Source of the DNA: JANJUB01 sp040081075
Lineage (GTDB): Bacteria; Armatimonadota; Fimbriimonadia; Fimbriimonadales; Fimbriimonadaceae
Length of the DNA stretch: 51,348 bases
Assembly: GCA_040081075.1 (NCBI GenBank)
Contig: JBEBHJ010000018.1
Coordinates: 1-51,348, forward strand
Reading direction: 5' to 3'
Positions 1 through 7,523 of this stretch are shown here, piece by piece. Position numbers and translations under genes: made by a program. The notes beneath the pieces are model-generated. The model searched no databases. It saw only the letters and a list, made by a program, of their open reading frames with translations, and was not told the origin of the DNA. Positions within the stretch are counted from its first letter, which is position 1, and the number at the start of each line of letters is the position of its first letter.

Positions 1-654
1 GTAAGCAACCGTACGACCATTTGGGCCTTTCATCAGCCCAAACTCGATGGTAAACCAGAAGAACCGGGCCATCGCTTTTATGATTGATCCAAGCTTGTGG
101 GCTCGCGCAACTGGGTCATTCATTCCCTGCGCAATCTCGGCTGCGAGGTGGGCACATTCGCCGAAGCGAACCAATGTGTCGGCAAACGCCCGGTTGGTAT
201 GCATAGGCACATGTCCGGCAATATCGTGAAAAATGTCTGGCTCCGGCAGATAATCGAGTTGGTCGGATCTCCGAATGGTTACCGTAGTTGGAAACTCGCG
301 GTTTCGCAAGCTATCAAAGAAGAGAAATGCCGGAACGTATCCGCTGACTGCCTTTGCCTTAAATCCGGTTAGCGGCTCCAAGAACTTGTTTACATCTTCC
401 ATGCGAGGGACGGAGTTTGGATCAAGCGACAAGTCGCTCAAACCTTGTAAGAAGGTCTCGTTGCCATATTGTTGCCACCGCTCCTGCATGCGCGCATAAA
501 GCTTGCGCCATGACTCGTGGTTTTCCTCTGAGTAGAGTTCGTAAGGTTGGTGAATGTAAAGTTCGCCCGCTTTTACCGCTTGCTCAATGAATGGCGCCAT
601 GGTCGTCGTGAGGCCATTGCTAAATCTGGATAGGTCTTCTTGAATTGCAGCCAT
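1..654 (-). CDS. phhA: Phenylalanine 4-hydroxylase, N-terminal 218 residues (cut by left edge)
   Basis: This is an aromatic amino acid hydroxylase that converts phenylalanine to tyrosine using O2, tetrahydropterin and non-haem iron. The frame is open from the ATG at 654-652 to the window edge, so the C-terminus is missing. Translation by eye gives the family iron site: PDIFHDIAGHVP carries H143 and H148, and WFTIEFGL carries E204, the third iron ligand. This two-His-one-Glu set is diagnostic of the PheOH family. Spacing from the start fits the short bacterial monodomain enzymes, which lack the N-terminal ACT domain. It is divergent from trpE with 80 bases between start codons. Its job here is probably phenylalanine catabolism or tyrosine supply. 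The family assignment is very secure; the choice between Phe and other aromatic substrates is inference. Confidence 0.93.
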   Translation of the reverse strand, partial: MAAIQEDLSRFSNGLTTTMAPFIEQAVKAGELYIHQPYELYSEENHESWRKLYARMQERWQQYGNETFLQGLSDLSLDPNSVPRMEDVNKFLEPLTGFKAKAVSGYVPAFLFFDSLRNREFPTTVTIRRSDQLDYLPEPDIFHDIAGHVPMHTNRAFADTLVRFGECAHLAAEIAQGMNDPVARAHKLGSIIKAMARFFWFTIEFGLMKGPNGRTVAY

Positions 655-720
655 TGTTCTCTTCCGATATCATATCCTACGCTGAGCATCCTTGTTTCGC
701 ACCAACCATTGCATCCGCGA

Positions 721-726
721 TACAAT
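721..726 (+). promoter_or_regulatory. Predicted -10 box (TACAAT) of a leaderless trpE transcript
   Basis: TACAAT lies 8 bases before the ATG at 735. A start site about 7 bases after the box would fall at or within 2 bases of the start codon. No Shine-Dalgarno sequence and no clear -35 box are visible. The same arrangement recurs at many unit starts in this window. Confidence 0.55.
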
Positions 727-734
727 ACCTACAC

Positions 735-2183
735 ATGATTCAACCGCCCCTTGCCGAGTTCCTAGCCGAAGCTGAATCAGGAAAAAGCTCGCCACTGTGG
801 CTCGAGATGCTTGCTGACTTTGAAACACCCCTCAGCGCCTATTGGAAGCTAGCCAACGAGGAAAAAATGTCCTTTCTGCTTGAATCGGTTACCGGTGGAG
901 AAAGTCTCGCTCGGTACTCCGTGTTAGGCGTTCGACCAACATCCTACTTGAGGTCGAAGGGTGACGATGTATGGTTGGATGGAAACCACGCTCGCTTAAC
1001 TGAGGGTCAAACTCCACTCGATATCTTGAAGGGCTTGATCAAACCCTCGAACCACCCTGAGGGGATGCCCAAGTTCTTTGGCGGAGCAGTGGGCATGCTC
1101 GGTTACGATCTCGTTCGATTCTTCGAAAAACTGCCGGATGATTTGAGAGATGATCTGGGCGCAAATGATCTGGCGATGATGATTTGTGATTGCGTGGTTG
1201 TATTTGATCACGCCAAAAATCTTGTGAGGATTATTTACAATGCTTCGGCTACGGCCGAGGGATACCGGGCCGGTGTCGCCGAGATCGAGCGCATTCAGGC
1301 TCGCCTTTCCGAGCCCCTCCCCGAGCTTCCAACCGGGCAGTTTGAAGTTCATCCCGTGACTTCAAACATGGATCAAGCAACTTTTGAAGTAGGGGTCGGG
1401 CGAATCAAGGACTACGTAGCCGCTGGCGATGGAATCCAAATGGTGCTCTCCCAGCGGTTTTCTACACGCGTTGATGCGCATCCGTTGACGGTTTATCGAG
1501 CCTTACGAAGCCTGAATCCGTCACCCTACATGTTTTTGGTTCGACTTGATGACTGTGATCTAGTTGGAGCGTCGCCAGAAATCTTGGTAAGCCTGGACGA
1601 TGCGAAAGCTAACGTCCGACCTATTGCCGGAACGCGGTGGCGTGGAAGGACAATTGCCGAGGATGAAGAACTGAGCCGTGAGCTCCTTGCCGATGAAAAG
1701 GAGCGCGCTGAACACCTCATGCTAGTGGACCTCGGACGCAACGACCTTGGGCGGGTGTGCGAGGTTGGATCTGTACAAGTTGATGAGCTTATGGTTATTG
1801 AAAAGTACAGCCATGTCATGCATATTGTGAGCCGAGTCTCCGGCACTTTAAGTGCTGATCTAGACGCTTGCGATCTGATTGCGGCAACTTTTCCCGCTGG
1901 AACTGTGAGTGGGGCCCCAAAAGTTAGGGCAATGGAAATCATTGAAGAGTTGGAGCCGAATCGCCGCGGGGCTTACGCGGGCTCGGTCGGATACATCTCG
2001 AACACGGGAGACACTGACCTGTGCATTACCATTCGCACGATTTTCATCAAGAATGGCATCGCCCACGTGCAAGCTGGGGCTGGGATTGTATACGACTCGG
2101 TCCCAACAACCGAGTATGAGGAAACGAAGAACAAGGCTAGAGCATGCTTGTTAGCGATCGAACGGGCTCAACGGGGTCTTTAA
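735..2183 (+). CDS. trpE: Anthranilate synthase component I
   Basis: The enzyme makes anthranilate from chorismate, the first committed step of tryptophan synthesis, with ammonia supplied by TrpG. The protein has 482 residues, normal for TrpE. The N-terminal domain has the LLESV motif (residues 48-52), part of the tryptophan feedback site in the family. The C-terminal chorismate-binding domain has the conserved TFPAGTVSGAPK and the AYAGSVGYI segment. An in-frame ATG at 645 would add 30 residues that do not resemble TrpE and would overlap the phhA start. The ATG at 735 is preferred because a TACAAT box stands 8 bases upstream. No trpG, trpD or trp leader peptide is seen next to it, so the pathway is scattered. 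The 3' end shares a TTAA with the convergent gene, so both stop codons overlap by 4 bases. Confidence 0.95.
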   Translation: MIQPPLAEFLAEAESGKSSPLWLEMLADFETPLSAYWKLANEEKMSFLLESVTGGESLARYSVLGVRPTSYLRSKGDDVWLDGNHARLTEGQTPLDILKGLIKPSNHPEGMPKFFGGAVGMLGYDLVRFFEKLPDDLRDDLGANDLAMMICDCVVVFDHAKNLVRIIYNASATAEGYRAGVAEIERIQARLSEPLPELPTGQFEVHPVTSNMDQATFEVGVGRIKDYVAAGDGIQMVLSQRFSTRVDAHPLTVYRALRSLNPSPYMFLVRLDDCDLVGASPEILVSLDDAKANVRPIAGTRWRGRTIAEDEELSRELLADEKERAEHLMLVDLGRNDLGRVCEVGSVQVDELMVIEKYSHVMHIVSRVSGTLSADLDACDLIAATFPAGTVSGAPKVRAMEIIEELEPNRRGAYAGSVGYISNTGDTDLCITIRTIFIKNGIAHVQAGAGIVYDSVPTTEYEETKNKARACLLAIERAQRGL

Positions 2184-3238
2184 TTTGATTTGCGATAGGA
2201 CATTTTGCGCAGAAATAGGGCGACTACTACTACGAGAGCTGCCATGGCTCCACCAACGGTTTTCACAGTCTTTGAGCGTGTTTCTTGCGCTTCCTTGGCT
2301 TGCGCGTTAGACTTGATTTTTGCCAACGAAAAAGATTTCATCTTCGCGGGTGGTGGCGTCGTCGCCGCATGGCCCTGGGATGCTAGCAGTCTCATTTTCG
2401 TGCCACGAGCGAGGATATCACCGTTCCCGGCATCTACGATTGCAAACTCAGTTGAGCCTTCCACGTAGTAGCTTAGCGGAATCTCTAGTTTGTTGAGATA
2501 GGCCCTCGCGTCGACAGTAAGGCGATTATTGCTGAGAGCTACGATTGGACTGTCAAATGAGCACGTTACCACGGCTCCGTTTTCAACATTCGCAAACCGC
2601 AACGCCTCGTGTTCGCTGATGACCGCATGAGGGAGCGGGGCATTTTTGAAGAATCGGCTCTGGTGAACCCACGCGAACCGCATGGTTTCACCGTCTACCA
2701 AGGCTTCCGTGAACATGGGAAGCGGGTAGCTATCCAGCGTCGCTCTAAATTCTATACGAATCGCTTTCGCCGGAACTGAACCCTCGGCATCGGGCTCTTG
2801 AGCGTTCGTTGAGACCGACTCAAACGCATTAAAGCCCGCTTCTGATAGCCGGGTTGCGACCAGGTGGACAAGGTCTTCAACGTGGCTGTAACCCGCCCGC
2901 ACCCGTGTGCTTGTATCTGACCCGAGCAACTTTCGCTCAAGAGCCGTATCCTCAAAAGCTATTGGGTTAAGTGAGCCGCCTTTAAAAGTCACGTGAAAGC
3001 CACGGAAATCGACACTGAGAGTATCAGATAGCTGCTGCTTCCAGGTTCCTTTGAACACAGTTGGCGAGTCTCTCTCGGGTGTTAGTCTGCTGACAACTGG
3101 TTCAGCGGGGGTTGTTTGGCTCAGCAAATTAGTGATGCGTTGCGCTTCAGCAACTGCATGGTTCTCATCCTGCGATACACCATACGCGGGGATCAGCGTC
3201 AGGCTAAGCACCGAAAGGCGATTAAGCAACGTTTTCAT
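2180..3238 (-). CDS. Secreted or membrane-anchored protein of unknown function
   Basis: I do not recognise a family. The ATG at 3238 gives about 352 residues and starts with a signal peptide (MKTLLNRLSVLSLTLIPAYG, cleavage probably near the following Ser-Gln). The middle is a soluble, beta-rich-looking region. The C-terminus has a hydrophobic helix (AALVVVVALFL) followed by the basic tail RKMSYRKSN, which suggests a single-pass anchor with the bulk outside the membrane. An alternative ATG at 3250 is possible, but the one at 3238 overlaps the stop of the upstream gene as TGATG, a typical coupling signal. It therefore probably depends on translation of the broken homopolymer-containing gene upstream. 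It is convergent with trpE and overlaps it by 4 bases. Confidence 0.75.
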   Translation of the reverse strand: MKTLLNRLSVLSLTLIPAYGVSQDENHAVAEAQRITNLLSQTTPAEPVVSRLTPERDSPTVFKGTWKQQLSDTLSVDFRGFHVTFKGGSLNPIAFEDTALERKLLGSDTSTRVRAGYSHVEDLVHLVATRLSEAGFNAFESVSTNAQEPDAEGSVPAKAIRIEFRATLDSYPLPMFTEALVDGETMRFAWVHQSRFFKNAPLPHAVISEHEALRFANVENGAVVTCSFDSPIVALSNNRLTVDARAYLNKLEIPLSYYVEGSTEFAIVDAGNGDILARGTKMRLLASQGHAATTPPPAKMKSFSLAKIKSNAQAKEAQETRSKTVKTVGGAMAALVVVVALFLRKMSYRKSN

Positions 3239-3809
3239 CAGTAAGCCCACCCAAAATTTGCGTCAGTTCCCGTATAGGCATCCTTGAGCCGCATATACGC
3301 GTCTCCGTATATTGGCCAGTTGGAAGCGGATAGGCTTACCGAAAAGGGGGATGTGCTTGAATTTGCGCATCGGAACACGTCTAAATCAATAGTTTCTTGC
3401 CTGGCCTTCCTGAGTGTCTTGCCTGCCAAAATTTTTTCCATCATTACATTCACGATCTCCTCATTAAGCGGACCATCAGGTATGTATAGGCTGTACGCCA
3501 GCACAGCCTGGTCTTCACAGTTCGCCCAGTTCCAACCGTTGACATAGGGTTCCAGAAATGATGTGAACAAATTTGTAGCGCCACACAAACAACACTCCAT
3601 CCAGGCAAAGTTGATTGGAGGGTTGCCACTTGTGTTGAAGGGAGGGTTTCCGCCAGACATTTGAGCCCTCCTTTTCGCGCCCACAGTGTTGGTCCCTCCA
3701 TCATAGAAGACATCAGGCGGACGAATAGCTGGTTGAAAAAACACCGGGTCGCCGTGGCCGCTAACATAAACGGTGTTTTTCCCCGCCAAGGCATCGAGGA
3801 AGTTCGTAG

Positions 3810-3818
3810 CCCCCCCCC
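3810..3818. repeat. Homopolymer of 9 C (9 G in the coding strand)
   Basis: The second frame break of the secreted protein gene falls here. The coding strand reads AGT, nine Gs, CTACG. Seven or ten Gs would join the upstream frame to the ATNFLDALAG frame. Confidence 0.85.
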
Positions 3819-4254
3819 ACTCTGAGTGACAAAGGCCGTGTAATTGTGGCCCACCAGGGGGTTGGCAAAGTCATCTCCCTTAAACACAGTGCCTGATGAA
3901 ATTGGATACTCGAAGGCGACGGTGCGATTCTTAACCACGATGGTCTCAGCGTCGGTGAAGTATCTACCGGCGCTATCCCACATTTTGATTCTCTCGACGA
4001 CATTGGTGCCGTCCGGGAAATGTGCACTATCAAAGATCGCATCAAGGGAGACGGCTGATGTCTGCCAGTCAGCATGATGGTAGCTATCAACTATTTCGCC
4101 GTTCAAGGTCAACAACGCAGTAACCACATAAATTGGCTCTCCTTCAAAAAAGCCACCAGTGTAAGCACTACCCTTTGCTCGCGCGTTGGTGCCGCTAAAG
4201 TATTTAGGGATTTTTATCTTGTTGACGTCTGGAATCCATGCCCCAGGCACCGGC

Positions 4255-4265
4255 GGGGGGGGGGG
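4255..4265. repeat. Homopolymer of 11 G (11 C in the coding strand)
   Basis: The first frame break of the secreted protein gene falls here, just after the predicted signal peptide. Ten or thirteen Cs would join the signal peptide to the downstream PGAWIP frame. This is the longest single-base run that I noticed in the window. Confidence 0.85.
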
Positions 4266-4333
4266 CCTGACATGGTGCTACAGCTGCCACGAGGGCAAGT
4301 GACCAGCAGCTCAGTAACTTTTTCACGAAACGA

Positions 4334-4339
4334 ATGTTA
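4334..4339 (-). promoter_or_regulatory. Predicted -10 box (TAACAT) of the homopolymer gene
   Basis: TAACAT on the minus strand ends 7 bases before the GTG at 4326 and lies between that GTG and the stop of the lipoate-ligase-like gene. It suggests a separate, leaderless promoter for the secreted protein gene. Confidence 0.45.
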
Positions 4340-4348
4340 CCGGCACTC

Positions 4349-5050
4349 TCAACGATATTGGCCTGTTACAATTACGGGGTTATCAAAAAGGCGTTGGCAA
4401 GCCAGTGCGAGCGCCGCAACAAACTCATCGAGCTCAATCGTGACGTGGCTTGTTCTCGCTGGCTCGCCGTAGACTAGCTTTGGATCAACTAACGGCAATC
4501 CTACCGGAATTGAGCATTGAAGCAATACCTTTGCTGCAACTACTTGTAGTGCGCAACCACACACTTTGTGCCCAGTCGCTTGGGAAATGATATCGTTTGG
4601 GCTAACTCGAGAAAAACAGTCCGACGAGTCACGGGTAACCGCGGCTCTTTCTGCACCCATGCAAGCCGGGATACCGCAGGCTCGAAGTGACGCGAGAATC
4701 GGCGCAATCACCATGGTGTAAACGGTTTTGATGCTCCGACGCAGATCTTCCCGAATCGGGGCGGCTAACCCGACAGTTATGTCATGACCATGTAAAACCG
4801 CTCTGCCGCCCGTTGGGCGCTGGACCCATTTGACCGGGGCTCCTGGCAATAGGGCCGTTTCTGCAGTTTGAAATCTCCCTAGAGAAACCCAGGGTCCGTC
4901 CCATCCGTACACGCGCCAAGCGACGCCATCACGTTCAAGCAGAGCAAGGTCGTGGGCCATATTTGTGGGTCCGTCAAGAAGTCCTTCAAAGGCGCATTGA
5001 GCAGAAGTTTGTAGGATCAACGGGCTATCCTCAGAAGTCTTCGGCGGCAT
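4349..5050 (-). CDS. Lipoate-protein ligase A / biotin-lipoate ligase family protein
   Basis: The protein of about 233 residues belongs to the BPL/LplA/LipB fold. It shows the family motif RPTGGRAVLHGHDITVG, which forms the lipoyl-adenylate pocket. It also has HKVCGCALQ, in the position of the catalytic-lysine motif KxxGxA. The likely role is attachment or transfer of lipoate or octanoate to 2-oxoacid dehydrogenase or GcvH proteins. I cannot tell LplA from LipM or LipL without an alignment. The ATG at 5050 gives a good N-terminus and overlaps the upstream DUF151 gene by 20 bases. A longer start at 5083 is possible but adds an unlikely leader. The sequence is rich in cysteine around the active region, which is unusual. 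It is the second gene of a leftward pair with the nuclease-like gene. Confidence 0.8.
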   Translation of the reverse strand: MPPKTSEDSPLILQTSAQCAFEGLLDGPTNMAHDLALLERDGVAWRVYGWDGPWVSLGRFQTAETALLPGAPVKWVQRPTGGRAVLHGHDITVGLAAPIREDLRRSIKTVYTMVIAPILASLRACGIPACMGAERAAVTRDSSDCFSRVSPNDIISQATGHKVCGCALQVVAAKVLLQCSIPVGLPLVDPKLVYGEPARTSHVTIELDEFVAALALACQRLFDNPVIVTGQYR

Positions 5051-5534
5051 CGAGGATGCCTTCGGAAACAAAGATCGGCGCATTGAACCGAATGGCTATG
5101 GCGATGGCGTCGCTGGGTCGAGAGTCGATTTCGATAGGTTCGTCATCTTCGCCTTCAATAAACACCTTAGCATAGTAAGTGCTATTCCAAAGATCGTCAA
5201 TCACAATCTTTTCGACGTAAGCACCCAGTTTATCGATAACCGAGCGGAGAAGATCATGGGTGTTAGGTCGATCCGGGCGGTTGGAACGCATCGCATCGTC
5301 GATGGAAACGGCCTCCACCGGGCCAATCCAAATGGGCAGCTTTCGCTCACCATCTGAAAGCATCACGCAGTAAGAAGGCGCGCCGTCATCCTTTTGAACA
5401 GTGAAGGCACCCTCAATAAGACACTTAATGGGTTCACCGAAAGATAGCTTCGTTTCCTCTCGGCTACTTTCCGAGGGGAAAAATGAGGGGGGCTGCTTCA
5501 GCTCTTCACTATCACCCGGCATCTCCTCAGGCAT
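5031..5534 (-). CDS. Bifunctional nuclease (DUF151/BFN) domain protein
   Basis: The protein has 167 residues and carries the BFN domain. Typical features are the hydrophobic core around residues 50-75 (LPIWIGPVEAVSIDDAM), the segment THDLLRSVIDKLGAYVEKIVIDDL, and the closing DSRPSDAIAIAIRFNAPIFV. These match the DUF151 family well, including the strongly conserved SRPSDAIAIA. Family members have been reported with DNase/RNase activity in plants, and related bacterial proteins are widespread with unclear roles. The first 30 residues are acidic and Pro/Ser-rich and look disordered. The gene probably starts a unit: it is divergent from the phosphotransferase gene, and TAACCT lies 8 bases before the ATG. 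The lipoate-ligase-like gene overlaps its 3' end. Confidence 0.88.
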   Translation of the reverse strand: MPEEMPGDSEELKQPPSFFPSESSREETKLSFGEPIKCLIEGAFTVQKDDGAPSYCVMLSDGERKLPIWIGPVEAVSIDDAMRSNRPDRPNTHDLLRSVIDKLGAYVEKIVIDDLWNSTYYAKVFIEGEDDEPIEIDSRPSDAIAIAIRFNAPIFVSEGILDAAEDF

Positions 5535-5621
5535 ATGCCCATAGGTTACCCGTTGGCAGTTTAGGGTCGTTTTAGATGAACGGTGGATTCTGGCATGGAG
5601 GTTGCGACATACTTATGCCCA

Positions 5622-6800
5622 ATGCTTCATTCCGTTTCCGCTGCGCAAGAGATTGCTCAGCAGTTTTCGATTCCCGCCCGGTGCGACGTAGCACCATTCG
5701 GAGGACGGGGAAATATTAACCTCGATACGTTCCTGGTTGAGTGTTCCGAAGGTCGCTATTTGCTCCAGAGAATCAATACCGATGTGTTTGCGATACCCGA
5801 GCGCGTGATGGCCGGGATGGAAGCGACTCTTAGAGCTCAGTCTCAGGCGGTACGAGAGGGCCACGCTCCGGGTTGGCTTGTTCCCGAACTCGTTGAAACC
5901 AACGAAGGAAAGTTGAGCTTGGCAGTAGACGGAAAAGTTTGGCGTATGATGCGCTTTATTCCCGATACGGTTTCTTATAAGAGTCTTAGCGAGTTGCCGA
6001 GCGACGCAAAGCGGTCTCAAGCCGCCTCGGAAATGGGACGTGGGTTAGCCACTTATCTCGACTTGACGGAGTCTATCGACGCGCAAGCGCTTCGATCCTC
6101 ACTGCCCGGCTATCGCGATACTCGCCTCTACTTTGACCAACTTGATGCCGCGCTCCAAGGACATCGCGACCTTGCAGATGTTCAGCACTTGCTACCCGGA
6201 GACGATGAAGTTCGGGCATGCGCGGAGCCTCACTTTGTTTGCGTGCTCAACGGGGACGAGCTTGCTTTTCGCCGCAACGACCTAGAACTAGCGCCTTTCA
6301 TCGATTTTGCTCTTGAGCATCGATCCGATGCCTTGGAACTCCTCGAACTGCGCGAGCGGGGCGAAATTCGACAAGTAGCCATTCACGGTGACACGAAAAT
6401 TGAGAATTTTCTCTTCGACGTTTATGACGGACGCGTCCGGTCGCTGGTTGATCTCGATACCGTTATGCCTCACTCCTGGCTGGCCGACTGGGGTGATATG
6501 CTTCGATCTCTCGTCAATGTTGCGGGTGAGCGGGAGAAAGATCTGTCGCGTGTAAAGGTCGACCGCCGGATCTATGATGCTGTAAGCGAAGGGTTCTTAA
6601 ACACGATTCGAACGGCGACTGATCGCGAAAAGGAGCTGATGTCCAAAGCGGTGAAAGTGATCACGATAGAGCTAGGAGTTCGCTTCTTAGCGGATTATCT
6701 GCGCGGCGACACATATTTCCAATTGGGTCCAAACGATGATCGAGATCTAAACAAAACTAGGGCAATGGTCCAGTTGAGGCTTGCTCAGCAACTGTCTTGA
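5622..6800 (+). CDS. Phosphotransferase (APH fold), N-acetylhexosamine 1-kinase-like
   Basis: The protein has about 392 residues in the aminoglycoside-phosphotransferase/choline-kinase superfamily. The N-terminal lobe has FGGRGNINLDTFLV, then YLLQRINTDVF, which resembles the NahK/LnpB group. The catalytic loop HGDTKIENFLFD supplies the Asp base and Asn metal ligand. SLVDLDTVMPHSWLADWGDMLRS supplies the second metal Asp. The likely reaction is ATP-dependent phosphorylation of a free amino sugar at C1, but the substrate is inferred only from resemblance. The start is uncertain: GTG 5583, ATG 5595 and ATG 5622 are in frame. I chose 5622 because it begins where the homology does. Its 3' end overlaps the convergent cmk gene by 44 bases. 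Confidence 0.8.
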   Translation: MLHSVSAAQEIAQQFSIPARCDVAPFGGRGNINLDTFLVECSEGRYLLQRINTDVFAIPERVMAGMEATLRAQSQAVREGHAPGWLVPELVETNEGKLSLAVDGKVWRMMRFIPDTVSYKSLSELPSDAKRSQAASEMGRGLATYLDLTESIDAQALRSSLPGYRDTRLYFDQLDAALQGHRDLADVQHLLPGDDEVRACAEPHFVCVLNGDELAFRRNDLELAPFIDFALEHRSDALELLELRERGEIRQVAIHGDTKIENFLFDVYDGRVRSLVDLDTVMPHSWLADWGDMLRSLVNVAGEREKDLSRVKVDRRIYDAVSEGFLNTIRTATDREKELMSKAVKVITIELGVRFLADYLRGDTYFQLGPNDDRDLNKTRAMVQLRLAQQLS

Positions 6801-7437
6801 TCTGGTTGACAACTTCGTCAATCGTCATTTCGCTGGAGTCAATCACGATGACACCTTCCGAGATCATCAGCGGGCTATCGGCGCGCGTTGTGTCTCGATG
6901 GTCCCGATCTTGAATCTGTTGCTGGATCTCTTCTAAGGAGATGTCGATGCCCTTGGCCTCAAACTCATTAAATCGCCTTCGGGCCCGCTCTTCGACCGTC
7001 GCCGTGAGATAAATTCGAACGTCGGCATCAGGCGCGGTTACTGTCGTGGTATCTCGGCCCTCGAGCACCACTCCGCCACGTTCAACGATGGCCCGCTGCT
7101 GTGTTGCAAGAAGCTTTCGGACATCGGTATGGACAGAAAGGGCGCTCGCAAATTCACCCATTTCCGGAGTGCGGATCAGCGTTGTGACGTCTTCGCCGTC
7201 AAGGGTTACTCCCTGGGGGTCGCCGTCGCTGAACCCGATTTTGCAACCTGACGCCAGTTGGGCCACCTTGCTTCCATCTTCGCTTGTTAGGTCGTTCCGC
7301 TTGGCAAACAAGGCCAAACACCGATACATTGCACCTGTATCCAGGAACGACAGGGCAAGTTCTTTCGCAACTCTCTTTGCCACGGTGGACTTGCCCGCGC
7401 CCGCTGGTCCGTCAATGGCGATTACGATGCTTTTCAT
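6757..7437 (-). CDS. cmk: Cytidylate kinase
   Basis: The enzyme phosphorylates CMP and dCMP with ATP. The protein has about 226 residues and opens with the P-loop AIDGPAGAGKSTVAKRVA. It then has FLDTGAMYRCLA, the NMP-binding start, and LEGRDTTTVTAPDADVRIYL, close to the family motif GRDIGTVVFPDA. RDHRDTTRADSPL is the conserved lid segment of bacterial Cmk. Two nearby starts are possible: ATG at 7446 (MNGMKS) and ATG at 7437 (MKSIVIAIDGPAG). The second fits the family length. A much longer upstream start at 7503 adds residues with no match. The gene is divergent from the GGDEF gene and convergent with the sugar-kinase-like gene, with which it overlaps by 44 bases. Confidence 0.93.
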   Translation of the reverse strand: MKSIVIAIDGPAGAGKSTVAKRVAKELALSFLDTGAMYRCLALFAKRNDLTSEDGSKVAQLASGCKIGFSDGDPQGVTLDGEDVTTLIRTPEMGEFASALSVHTDVRKLLATQQRAIVERGGVVLEGRDTTTVTAPDADVRIYLTATVEERARRRFNEFEAKGIDISLEEIQQQIQDRDHRDTTRADSPLMISEGVIVIDSSEMTIDEVVNQIKTVAEQASTGPLP

Positions 7438-7523
7438 GCCATTCATTTTGAAGCAATCAACTAGTAATTGTGTCGGACGGAATCTCAGCGTTCTGTGGCA
7501 CATAGTTCATCGAGGAGCAATCC

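Larger units (their letters stand above)
3238..4326 (-). pseudogene. Secreted caspase/C25-like protein split by two homopolymer frameshifts (possibly phase-variable)
   Basis: Three reading-frame pieces join into one protein of about 362 residues. The GTG at 4326 opens a signal-peptide-like start (KKLLSCWSLALVAAVAP) that runs into 11 Cs (coding strand). The next piece, with conserved-looking sequence from PGAWIPDVNKIKIP to NYTAFVTQSGGG, is in another frame. After 9 Gs the frame returns to the first one (ATNFLDALAGKNTVYVSGHG and onward). Ten bases in each run would restore one continuous frame with net length change zero. As written, translation from 4326 stops soon after the C run. The last piece has SGHG (H about residue 191) and CCLC (about 245-248), an order seen in caspase-like and gingipain-like folds; that link is only a suggestion. 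A TAACAT box 7 bases before the GTG supports the start. The cause could be sequencing error, real decay or phase variation. Confidence 0.72.

Noticed and set aside
645..734. Longer trpE start at ATG 645
   Set aside because: It overlaps the phhA start codon, adds 30 residues with no TrpE likeness and ignores the TACAAT box before 735.
1526..1942. Long antisense frame inside trpE
   Set aside because: The product is Ser/Arg-rich with no motif and lies wholly within a strongly conserved gene.
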